A stretch of DNA of 30,371 bases from Smittium culicis (Eukaryota; Kickxellomycota; Harpellomycetes; Harpellales; Legeriomycetaceae). The notes below the pieces were generated by a model, which was not told where the DNA came from, made no database searches, and was given only the letters and a program-made list of their open reading frames with translations. The stretch is from positions 1 through 30,371 of the forward strand of contig LSSN01004537.1 of the NCBI GenBank assembly GCA_001970855.1. The letters run 5' to 3'. Of the stretch, positions 24,501 to 30,371 are shown one piece after another (position 1 is the stretch's first letter; each line of letters starts with the position of its first letter). The translations under genes and the position numbers were made by a program.

Positions 24501-27232
24501 ATTTGTTCATTCTGTCATTTAATAAAGCATCTCCTGGTATCTTGCATAAAGATCACTTACCTTTCTTGCTTCAGATTTCACTAATAAGGCTCCAAGGCTT
24601 TTATGAAACTGAAGAATTTTGGAGTGGAGATTCATCTCTCGATATTGACTCTAACTATGAACTCAACAGCAGAAATTCTCATAACACCTCAGAAAATAAC
24701 AAACTAGTCATCTCAAATATTATTTCTGACCTCCAGTTTTTAATATCCGGTGCTGATTTACAATCTAGTGTTTCGAACGGAAATGGAAATGGGGTTGATA
24801 TTTTACCAGAGATTTCTTCTTTAATTCAAAATAACAGTACTTTCTATGCTTCTATTAAATCATACATTCATAACTTATCATGGTGTGAAAACTTATTGGA
24901 TTTACTTAATGATACAAACTACCTTGATCAATGGATTACGTGCTTGAATAGCAATGAGCCTGAGCTTTATGTTCCAAAAGCTGCAACTATAGGAAAAGGA
25001 TCTGAGTTGTGTAAAACTGCCCTTTATCTACGCGAATTATTAATTGTCTGCCTACTTAGACCCGACCGCACTGTTCCAGCATCTAATAGATTTTTAGTTA
25101 GCCTTTTTGACCCAAGTATCAGCTCTTCTACTATTAACCATACTTTTGATGAAAATCGCAAAATGCCCATTAAGCTTGATGACTGCGGTTTTAGCTTGAG
25201 CCTTGACTTGGAAAAAATTACTAATGATAATTCATCTTCAGACACTCTTATTTCTTTATGTTCTGTTCCTGGTTTTGATGCTTCATTCCAAGTAGAAGCA
25301 CTTGCAACTAAGCTCAAAAAAGATATTATTTCTGTTGCTATGGGATCAATTGAAGGTTTTTCTTTAGCTGAAAACGCTCTTGAAAATGCGTCGAAATTAG
25401 GAAAATGGGTTCTGTTGAAGAATGTTCATTTGTCTCCCGCCTGGCTTACTCAGTTCGAGAAAAAACTATCTAGTTATTCAAATGCATCACATAATTTCAA
25501 GATATTCTTAACAATGGAAATTAACCCAAAAGTCCCCAGATCCCTACTTCGTAGATCTCGCACTCTATTATTCGAACCTTCTCCTGGTCTTCGTGCAAAT
25601 ATTCTGCAACTTCTTCATTCAGCATCATCGATTACGCCCGAAACACCTACTCCTACGGAAAGAACTAGGCTGCACTTTTTACTGTCCTGGCTTCATGCTA
25701 CTTTAGTTGGTCGCTCGCGATATGTACCTCTTGGTTGGACTAGAACGTACGAGTTCACTGATGCTGACTTTGCCTGTGCTGTCTCAACCATTGATAGATG
25801 GTTAAACTACGCTTCAAATGGTCGTACAAACTTAGCTCCTGAAAAAATTCCATGGGAATCCATTCGACATTTGCTAATAAACTATGTTTATGGCGGTCCT
25901 TTGGTTAATGATTTTGATATTATGGTTTTAAGCTCATTTGTAAATCAACTGTTTAAGCCTAGCTCTTTCTCTATAGACTTTGAACTTGTCTCCAATCCTA
26001 GTATGGATTCTCGTTCCTCTGAGAGCGCTCCTTCCATAACTGCGCCAGATGCAACTTCTTTTGCTGAATTTATTAACTGGAGTAGCGAGCTCCCAGAAAT
26101 CGAGCCCCCTACTTGGCTAGGATTACCTGAAAAGGCTGATATTGACCTCCTTGAAACATTAGGTAAAGATGTTTTGAACAGCGTAAGAAAAATGAAAGAC
26201 CTTGATAATAGCTTGGACAACACTCTATCACCAGAAATGTCATCTGATATCTCAAGCAATATAAACGGTAGCAAAGAATCTGACAACTCAATTATTGTTC
26301 CAACCTTTTCCTCTTCAATCAAACCAATTTGCCAATCATACCTTTCAATCCTATCACCATTAAAACTTTCACCCTTATCACTTTCTGACCAAGGATCTGA
26401 AGTTAAGGGTTCACTACAAAGAGCCTTTGAGAGAGAATATAACTCTGGATTCGATCTACTAAAAACCATCATATCTGACCTAAATCAATTATTGATGGTT
26501 TGTGAAGGCACTTCTAAGTTGACCAACCATACCCGTAGCTTAGTTTCAGACTTTTCTTCTTCATCTATTCCAAAAAGCTGGGCCCAAGCATATGTCGTTT
26601 CTAGTGGAACTCAGCTAACTGAATGGGTTTCTGATTTTTCTGCTAGAGTTAAACAATTGGCAAATGTGTTATATGACTCGATTAATAAAAGCGATAGCGA
26701 GCTTATATCTTCTGGAGTTTTGAATAGTATTTGGATCGGTGGACTATTTTACTCTGAAGCATTCATAACAGCAGCCAGGCAAGCAGCTGCCAAAAAGATG
26801 GGCTGTTCACTCGAAGAGCTAGAGCTACATATGAACTTATCGCCTTCGTCTGAACATAACACTAGCCATGATGATTTAAACGACAGCTCTTTCTTTGTTG
26901 GCGTATCTGGTCTTAAGCTACAAGGCGCTGATTTGTATTCTAGCGATAGGAACACAAATCCAAGCATCGCTTTAAACAATGGTAGCTCATATCCACTTGG
27001 AGTTTGCAAAATATACTGGTCTCGTCGAGTAGTTGATAAATCCAATAATGATAGTGAAAATTCTAGTGATCAATTATCTAGCAATCACAAACACGGCAAC
27101 GACACTGTTGTTCTTCCTGTTTACTTGAACTCTGACAGAAATTTCATTCTCTTTGATGTAGCCATTAAACCTGCGGAAATTAGTCAAACTCAAAACTTAT
27201 ACATCCAGCGCGGTGTAGCAGTAATTGCTTAA
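12557..27232 (+). CDS. DYN1: Cytoplasmic dynein 1 heavy chain, intronless
   Basis: The motor subunit of cytoplasmic dynein: hydrolyses ATP and walks to microtubule minus ends. A single uninterrupted ORF of 4891 aa, longer than most (yeast about 4090, human about 4650). An in-frame TAA at 12539-12541 makes this ATG the first available. Order: tail with N-terminal dimerisation region (about 1-1500), linker, then AAA1 with Walker A GPAGTGKT 2031-2038 and Walker B CFDE 2081-2084. AAA2 has GPSGTGKT 2332-2339. AAA3 has GPPGSGKT 2710-2717 and CDE 2778-2780. AAA4 has GVSGSGKT 3052-3059 and LDES 3109-3112. Stalk coils lie at about 3309-3420 and 3530-3605 around the microtubule-binding domain. AAA5 has DPSGKS 3707-3712; AAA6 lies near 4284; the C-terminal domain ends in RGVAVIA. 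The stalk, GLFEGDEYSSL and C-terminal GVSGLKLQGADL sequences fit dynein 1 rather than ciliary dyneins. Excess length comes mainly from Ser/Asn/Asp-rich inserts. GC is clearly higher than in its surroundings. Confidence 0.97.
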   Translation: MSNKGISPPTDSPALQGLGSPTFHSMSPAPSFDVNIIKKYILDLTPSLLGGDGSEDNIITMFVIPSSAEKINQFCNDSQTQVLYIIKGFEDPLKDEEGMDVSSDFLAISYSVELELSWNKNLMGAIALIKNVPVLYNSTPISHQVQVINLPGPAINKSLEAEDFNDTDKNNDFGDLNPENSNSQTQANRFLDVTTQTPFEAIHSLIHYGVTPYFNSFIESRQKIANSTGMDLAANKRELKDSESGLPMAKKRLAELELALLQLQQDTEIPEPNLVISKFVAHEIEKARSQNRRPGINNIDSSILSDSSFLNSIQSDVNSWIKEIQKVTNLVRDPVTRSSSQEINFWINMERSLERIENQLASDEVVLTLDILKAAKRFHVTVSFNSDTGLKEATDLVLKYNILMRDLPLNDLLSSTDMEKVCDGIGAIFNHINKKLKITPYPIKRSLNFVEMISVDFKNQLLKILGGKRLLYLDYRIFESLLKGAEKAFSIWDESIKDFTNVAREATRKRSERFIPIKIDSAHESLKERLFLVSKFRRQHEQLIQTIELVTELDKTSTSITRAKTSTPEPTLNNFDSVDEIRLAYDAARHVDVLDVSSDGIVEWEQVEAVYNERVARVENQIISKLRDRLATCKNASEMFRVFSKFNALFVRPKIRGAIQEYQTQLIISVKEDIKRIHEKFIAHFHGSSAYKMSQLRDIPPTSGAIIWTKEIERQLDHYMKRVEDVLGQGWELYADGQRLKADSDSFRQKLNTKPMYDAWYQDISRRSLAVTGRVFIISRQRATSQSLQLTVQFDAQLVTLFKEVRELMWIGFHVPHTISNVARDGRRVYPFAVSLGESVRIYKQTINTISKNMGIASLAAGYRNEVQSLIQRGFHMRWDLFVNTLDLSSTTSKGGREQQHVIFVRDLALASSKFQEKVESFVEINNSINSKITELAECAYDHKTLLSIIQTIQEFIDKLNLDNVTNLNQWVQDLEDRIEAVLSVRVEHALRVWIKEFIREPENSNGDADSYSISSKRKLLQGLGVADNTVGSSNSSSDDTSPIESESPKLRLQLHEIAINNQTMYVDPPLDSARASWIRQLHEYLSIVCSLPRPVASRYSTDNTSVGSSVLGYSSNFSQEAGGLDTFFDSDSLSDVNFRLRAPRPSTYKDILSCLPQNILKETYLAIEEKITQASEYVQMWLQYQALWDLSIDRVSEFLGSDLERWQTIMSEIKNARSTFDNQHTRKLIGLHMQIDYGQVQSKVNSKYDSWQREILFKFGSKLGAAMQETYDLVYNSRRSLEKYSGDAASTSDAVNFITFMEDIKRKKVDWKKFVETISKRGQKLLERQRYQFPAEWIQYDRLESEWVAFNEILTSKAKIIEEQISGIQLKIVSEDKSVTARIHELVDEWEKKKPTEGSLRPLIALETLSKFESRMIKLSSDLEQVNKAKAALGLQSNSIRQLEPALEELADLKSVWTSLSTLWGEIDELREMPWASVVTRKLRSSLDALHQKSKSLPDKIRQYSAFNYINNYIQSLIKQVTIIGELKSDALKDRHWRNLFKSLNLSVKSQSELTLGYVWTFEISKNEALIREVITTAQGEMGLEEFLKQVKETWTQYSLDLVTYQNKCRLIKGWDELFSKCSEHLSALSSMKASPYYRVFEEDASSWEEKLTRVHMLFDVWIDVQRQWVYLEGIFSNSADIKHLLPIETSRFQNINTEFLAVMKRVYKSPYVLDVLSLPNVQKSLERLLDLLGKIQRALGEYLERERLSFPRFYFVGDEDLLEIIGNSKDITRIQKHIQKMFAGISSIQIDSEGTEITGMASRQGEEISFERKIDLSKNPKINEWLSSIENEMKDTLADLLDRSVNSYGCIIPSDFVISSESLFKWIETFPAQLVVLASQIKWTSLIEEVFTKQNNAYTLSNVLKSVEVTLQFLADTVLQDLSFITRKKIECLITELVHQRDVLRVLINKRISDNNSFEWLKQMRFYYSFDPSIKPTDKLIIKMANAEFKYGFEYLGVIDRLVQTPLTDRCFLTLTQALDNRLGGSPFGPAGTGKTESVKALGAQLGRFVLVFCCDETFDFQAVGRIFSGLCQVGAWGCFDEFNRLEERILSAVSQQIQSIQMGLKQLSLNKSNNSDIKPTVELVGRNVSLNHDTGIFITMNPDYAGRSNLPDNLKKLFRSICMTKPDYELIAQVMLYSQGFRSAELLASKIVPLFNLCSEQLSLQPHYDFGLRALKPVLVSAGIIKRNAISKSDSQSALDSSSELGILVKSIRESILPKLVSFDIPLLESLLTDLFPGITYSLSGNTELRNAIKSVCLERNLIADNSWVEKLIQLYQIQKINHGLMMVGPSGTGKTSAWKVLLEALERIESSDPSEKAEGTSYIIDPKALSKEDLYGTLDVTTREWNDGLFTQILRKIIDNVRGESSRRHWIVFDGDVDPEWVENLNSVLDDNRLLTLPNGERLSLPQNVRIMFEVESLKFATPATVSRCGMIWFSDNVVSFKILVEKYLKDLETIPLYGSDESGDLNWAESNKTPSLSIQALCASVLRNYFSIDNLVHKSLTYAYSLDHIMDFTSTRALNTLFLLINSAVRKVLNFVAQNDELGDFNDSIKNFIECRLLLCLMWSFVGDSPTASRVKFSKFVCGATTIELPPLSFSNENESILDYDVTLNSSQSEWIPWSSRVPTIDIETHKVTSTDIVVPTTDTLRHEDVLYSLLAEHKPMLLCGPPGSGKTMTLFSALRKLPDLEVAGLNFSAATSPELILKTFEQYCEYRKTPTGTILSPSIMGRWLVVFCDEINLPASDKYGTQHVISFMRQLIEQGGYWRSTDHQWIKLERIQFVGACNPPTDPGRVPLSLRFLSHVPLIMVDYPGEQSLHQIYSVFNRALLKVQPRLRAYSDPLTSAMVEVYLSSQKRFTPDQQAHYVYSPRELSRWTRGVYEAILNLDELDLEGLVRVWAHEGLRLFQDRLVTVEERKWTDDKIDEIAIKHFPNINKQSALSRPILFSNWLSRNYISVDREYLRDHVKARLRVFYEEELDVPLVLFNDVLDHVLRIDRIMHQSQGHALLIGVSGSGKTTLTRFVAWMNGLSVFQIKAHNRYSSADFDEDLRTVLRRAGTKGERICFILDESNVLEASFLERMNTLLANAEVPGLFEGDEYSSLLTSCREGATRDGLMLDSSEELYRWFSQQVAKNLHVVFTMNPPTDGLSSRAATSPALFNRCVLDWFGDWNEQALYQVGSEFTSTLDIDNQNYVSPQNIPLYYNEIGSSLNYRAAIINAFVAVHKSMKEINSQLTHKTGKVNFVTPRHYLDFIHHFTRLYNERIVDLEDQQRHLNVGLDKLHSTVEQVQQLRVSLAAKKSELEEKTIQANNKLKQMVEDQNEAEKTRVQSIQIQSELEIKNKEIQIKRTSVMADLDKAEPAVLEAQQAVSGVNRAMLTEVRTMSNPPMPVKLAIESACTLLGHKQTDWRSLVSIIRKDDFISSIMSFDTESKTNHNLIEHMRTNYLNRPDFNFEAINRASRACGPLVKWVIAQVNYSTILERVGPLRNLVKSLENDALATTKRGEEIEKTIMSLEASITKYKEEYAILISETQKLKNVMEQVSLKVDRSLKLIESLSSEKVRWQHTSSTFIEQLSTIAGDVLLSSAFLSYAGFFDQEYREKILSTWTDHLQKSGILFREHVKISEYLASTEERLSWQSFGLQSDDLAIENAVMLHNYNRFPLIIDPSGKSLNFLQNKISQNDSKRKLSITSFLDDAFLKHLESALRFGNPIVIQDAEHVDPILNPILNRELRRTGGRVLIRLGSQDIDYSPSFSLYLFTRDSSVTFTPDISSRVTFVNFTATRASLQAQCLNQVLLHERPDIEKRRTDMVRLQGEFRMRLHTLEKNLLTALSEVEGNILDNDSVIETLERLKKESGEISKRAAEADGVMQDIDRATSAYSPLAKICSSVYFALEKLSSLHPFYQFSLEFFQSIFSSIVSNNKNLNGVKGERERLEILQRDLFILSFNKASPGILHKDHLPFLLQISLIRLQGFYETEEFWSGDSSLDIDSNYELNSRNSHNTSENNKLVISNIISDLQFLISGADLQSSVSNGNGNGVDILPEISSLIQNNSTFYASIKSYIHNLSWCENLLDLLNDTNYLDQWITCLNSNEPELYVPKAATIGKGSELCKTALYLRELLIVCLLRPDRTVPASNRFLVSLFDPSISSSTINHTFDENRKMPIKLDDCGFSLSLDLEKITNDNSSSDTLISLCSVPGFDASFQVEALATKLKKDIISVAMGSIEGFSLAENALENASKLGKWVLLKNVHLSPAWLTQFEKKLSSYSNASHNFKIFLTMEINPKVPRSLLRRSRTLLFEPSPGLRANILQLLHSASSITPETPTPTERTRLHFLLSWLHATLVGRSRYVPLGWTRTYEFTDADFACAVSTIDRWLNYASNGRTNLAPEKIPWESIRHLLINYVYGGPLVNDFDIMVLSSFVNQLFKPSSFSIDFELVSNPSMDSRSSESAPSITAPDATSFAEFINWSSELPEIEPPTWLGLPEKADIDLLETLGKDVLNSVRKMKDLDNSLDNTLSPEMSSDISSNINGSKESDNSIIVPTFSSSIKPICQSYLSILSPLKLSPLSLSDQGSEVKGSLQRAFEREYNSGFDLLKTIISDLNQLLMVCEGTSKLTNHTRSLVSDFSSSSIPKSWAQAYVVSSGTQLTEWVSDFSARVKQLANVLYDSINKSDSELISSGVLNSIWIGGLFYSEAFITAARQAAAKKMGCSLEELELHMNLSPSSEHNTSHDDLNDSSFFVGVSGLKLQGADLYSSDRNTNPSIALNNGSSYPLGVCKIYWSRRVVDKSNNDSENSSDQLSSNHKHGNDTVVLPVYLNSDRNFILFDVAIKPAEISQTQNLYIQRGVAVIA

Positions 27233-30200
27233 ATTTTAATCTTATTTATAATTAAAAATACGAATTTTATTGAATTCATTTTATTTACATAATATAAACT
27301 AAATTTTGTTTTTATTGTTTACATTTTCAAAATAACTCATTATTTAATTATTTCGTCAAGTGTTCTATTTTATTAATCAAAAAAGATCATATATCTTACT
27401 ATAATAATAGAACTTTCCCTGTTATTAGTTAATCTAGGTTTTAATTTGAACTGGATAATCCTACATTATTTTTATATGTATTTCGCAATAGTTTGAGTTA
27501 TGTGTTGTGATTTTTTGGAAATGGGTCTGATTATGTTATTTTATTATGCTATGTTATATTTTAATTTTAGAAATTATATTTTCCTGCTATTTTTTATAAA
27601 TATAATAGATTTAAATCTATTGATCAATCCTCTATAGCCAATAATATCATATAAGCTTTTTGAATTAAAATTATTCAAATTAATTTAGTTTCAATTTATT
27701 AAATGTGGTTTAACTTGGTTCAATAAAATTTAAAGCTTAGGTATATCGATATTTAACACAATACAACTCTATTGAAATATTATATAAAGTTCAAAATATA
27801 AAAAAAAAAAAAATAGCATATTTATGTGACAATATAAATAAATTTAGAAAAATTCAAAGCTTCTGTTTGTTTTTATTATTTTGAAATATAAAAAAAACAG
27901 CTAAAATAAAATGAATACAAACATACGACAAAGATAAATATTTAATATAAAATGCTAAATATATTCTATGCAAATTAATTTATAATTTATTTATTTAACT
28001 TTTTCAAACCTATGTAACTTGTGATATTTTCAAAAATAATAAATTAATTTAATAAAATAAAGCGTTAATCGTACTGATTTCAGATTTTTGCTTTGATATG
28101 ATGCGAGGAAATTAATTTATTTTAAATTTATGTATTTTTAGATATTTACAAATATAAATAGCTGTGCTAATTCATTATTTACGATATCTTTGTAGATCCA
28201 TATAATACACTTTAGATTTTAAAATCTCTAAGCCAATTCGGCGTGAAATTTATTAGGTTGAAATATTTAAAACACAATTCATATACTGAGTCCAAGCCAA
28301 ATAATTTTTTTGGAGTGATTAAGATATGATTATACCAAATTATATATTTACCAAATACCATATTTATGTTTAATTTAATGTTGATTTTGATTTTGATAAT
28401 TTTGTTTTATATATATTAATAAATATATTTATGTGTAATTTTACTGTTTTAAATCATTGTCTTTATAGTTAAAATCTAAATTAATGGTAATTTTTTATAA
28501 GGCTTATAATTAGTTATTTAAAATTATATTTTTTAAAATAAAATATTATGATTAGGTATTAAATTTTTTGTATTATTGGTGGTTTTTTCGTTTATTATAA
28601 TATTTAATTACGAGAACATTTATAGTGGTATTTTTTATTAAGAATTGAAGATATTATAATTACATTCTAGATATTATTCTCAAATTTCTAAGTTTGCTGA
28701 GTAGTTGTGAAAGATTTAAATTGTTTTAAGGTGAGTTTAGAATATTTTACTTAACTCAAAATCAAAAAAGATTTGAATAATTTATTGAGTAGAATATAAA
28801 AAAATTCTACTGTATTTAATTTTCTAAAAAATTATGATTTACAACCAATGTTTTTAAAGAGAACATAATATATAAAAATAACCTTTAAAGCTTCAAAAAA
28901 GAATAAAAAATAAACTAAGGTTGAATTTTGAGAAAGGTTTTTTTTTATTGATCCATGACTATAGAAAACATATATTTATATTAGCTATATGGATTTACAT
29001 TTTTTGAGCTTGATAAAATCAGTATTTCTTATTGTGCACTCAAATTTATAGCCCAAAATTGTATATAATATCGATGTTTTTTTTTTTGCTATTTTTTATC
29101 ATATTTTTTTTAGAGCATTATACTAAAATAAAAATAAAATTTTTTGGGTATATAATTATAAATGTATTCATTATAAAAAAATTATTATAGTTATAAAAAT
29201 GGAAACAAGATAAAGTTATATATTTTCAAGTACCAATTATACCTGCTATACTATTTTAAATTAGACTGATTCATTAAATTAAAAATGGCAAAAGAATTTT
29301 CAAAAAAAAAAACAATTAGAAGATATCAAGTTGTAAAATTTGGATAAAAATGCTATTTCACTTTACTAAACTATACAAAAAACAATCCCTAGTTATTAAA
29401 CCTATTTTCTATATCTTTATTAATATTTTATGATGATTATGTATTAAAAAATGTAATTAATAAAATACATACTCAGATTAAACTACAATACATTGAAATA
29501 GCCAATAAATCAAAAGTAATGGAGAAAACACTATTTTTCATACAAATAATTATTCAAAATCTGTTGAAGTAACTCGAAATATTTTGTAGGTAAGATAGAA
29601 ATTTCGTATAAAAAACAAAAAATTTCTTATTAGCCCGATGTGTCGAAAATGCATCAATATTAGTTTCATTACATTATCAGTCAAAAAATATATAATTTGT
29701 CGAGGAATTTTATTTTAAAAATGTAATGATTTAATTAAAAAGCGAAGGGTATTATGAAATATTGATATTGAAAATCTCTTGTTTAAATTGTGAAATATAT
29801 TAAATAAAAATATCTACTATTCTTTTAATCAAAAAATTTGCCTAAATTTTCTTGTAAAAACGTTACGTATTAATGGGAGGAATTATTATTAAAAAAAAAT
29901 TCTAGTTACTTTTAAAACTTGAAATAAATTTATTTATTTAATTATTTTAATCATGGAATTTTATTGGTACGATAACAATAAAAGTTGAAATTTAATTTAG
30001 ATAATGTCATCCTGAAAGTAATCAAAATTAATGAAATACCATTCTTTGTGGATAAATGATTATAGATGAATTATTAAAGTTAATTTTGATAGGTTTTAAA
30101 TTAAACGCTTGGATTTATATGTAAAATTTAAAAAGAGTTTTTATCAGTCGATCAATTATTTCGGCATGAAAATTTTACGCTTCAAAAAAAAGCTAAAAAT

Positions 30201-30371
30201 AATAAATCACAGCTAATAAATGATTATTTATTACAAAAATCTATAAATATCTATAATACCCCTTTATAGTTCCCAGGTTTGAATTTAATATATTATATTT
30301 AATGGACCTCAAATAGTTGAATACCAAAAAGAAATGCAAAAAGATAATATACACTATTTAAACGGTGAAAA
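27233..30371. other. AT-rich sequence downstream of the dynein gene, no gene seen
   Basis: About 3.1 kb with no frame of 60 codons or more, no tRNA-like sequence and no structured repeat beyond homopolymers such as the A run near 27800-27812. It must include the dynein 3' UTR, but no convincing polyadenylation signal stands out. Confidence 0.6.

Noticed and set aside
25945..26472. 175-codon open frame on the minus strand
   Set aside because: It lies wholly antisense to the dynein coding sequence; its Ser/Leu-rich content mirrors the sense codons and it matches no family.

Overview
The window is eukaryotic nuclear DNA. It has very AT-rich non-coding sequence (about 20-25% GC in lines I counted), GT-AG introns, a type 1 cytoplasmic dynein heavy chain and two secretory-pathway class I alpha-mannosidases. 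The gene set and compact introns (58-173 nt) fit a fungus, perhaps an AT-rich early-diverging lineage. That placement is an inference, and no marker here fixes the taxon.

Layout. (1) 421-1073: three short TTAA-flanked elements with CCC...GGG ends, about 189 bp each, that look like non-autonomous piggyBac-type MITEs; two lie head to tail. (2) 1782-4351 and 8322-10905: two intact tandem paralogues of a GH47 alpha-1,2-mannosidase on the + strand (507 and 509 aa), each rebuilt here as 12 exons with identical intron positions and phases. Exon 2 is only 9 nt in both. About 4 kb of AT-rich sequence with no recognisable gene separates them. (3) 10906-12556: intergenic, with a GC-richer island, two inverted repeats and a 17-T tract just upstream of the next gene. 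(4) 12557-27232: one uninterrupted 4891-codon ORF for the cytoplasmic dynein 1 heavy chain, complete from the tail dimerisation region through AAA1-AAA6, stalk and C-terminal domain. (5) 27233-30371: AT-rich sequence with no gene I can support.

The mannosidases trim N-glycans in the ER or early secretory pathway, and the dynein heavy chain is the minus-end-directed microtubule motor. I see no functional link between them beyond position. The points most worth attention are the shared 9-nt microexon, the replacement of the Arg that sets ER mannosidase I specificity by Met in one paralogue and Lys in the other, the exon-for-exon conservation beside diverged introns, and the contrast between 11-intron genes and an intronless 14.7-kb neighbour.
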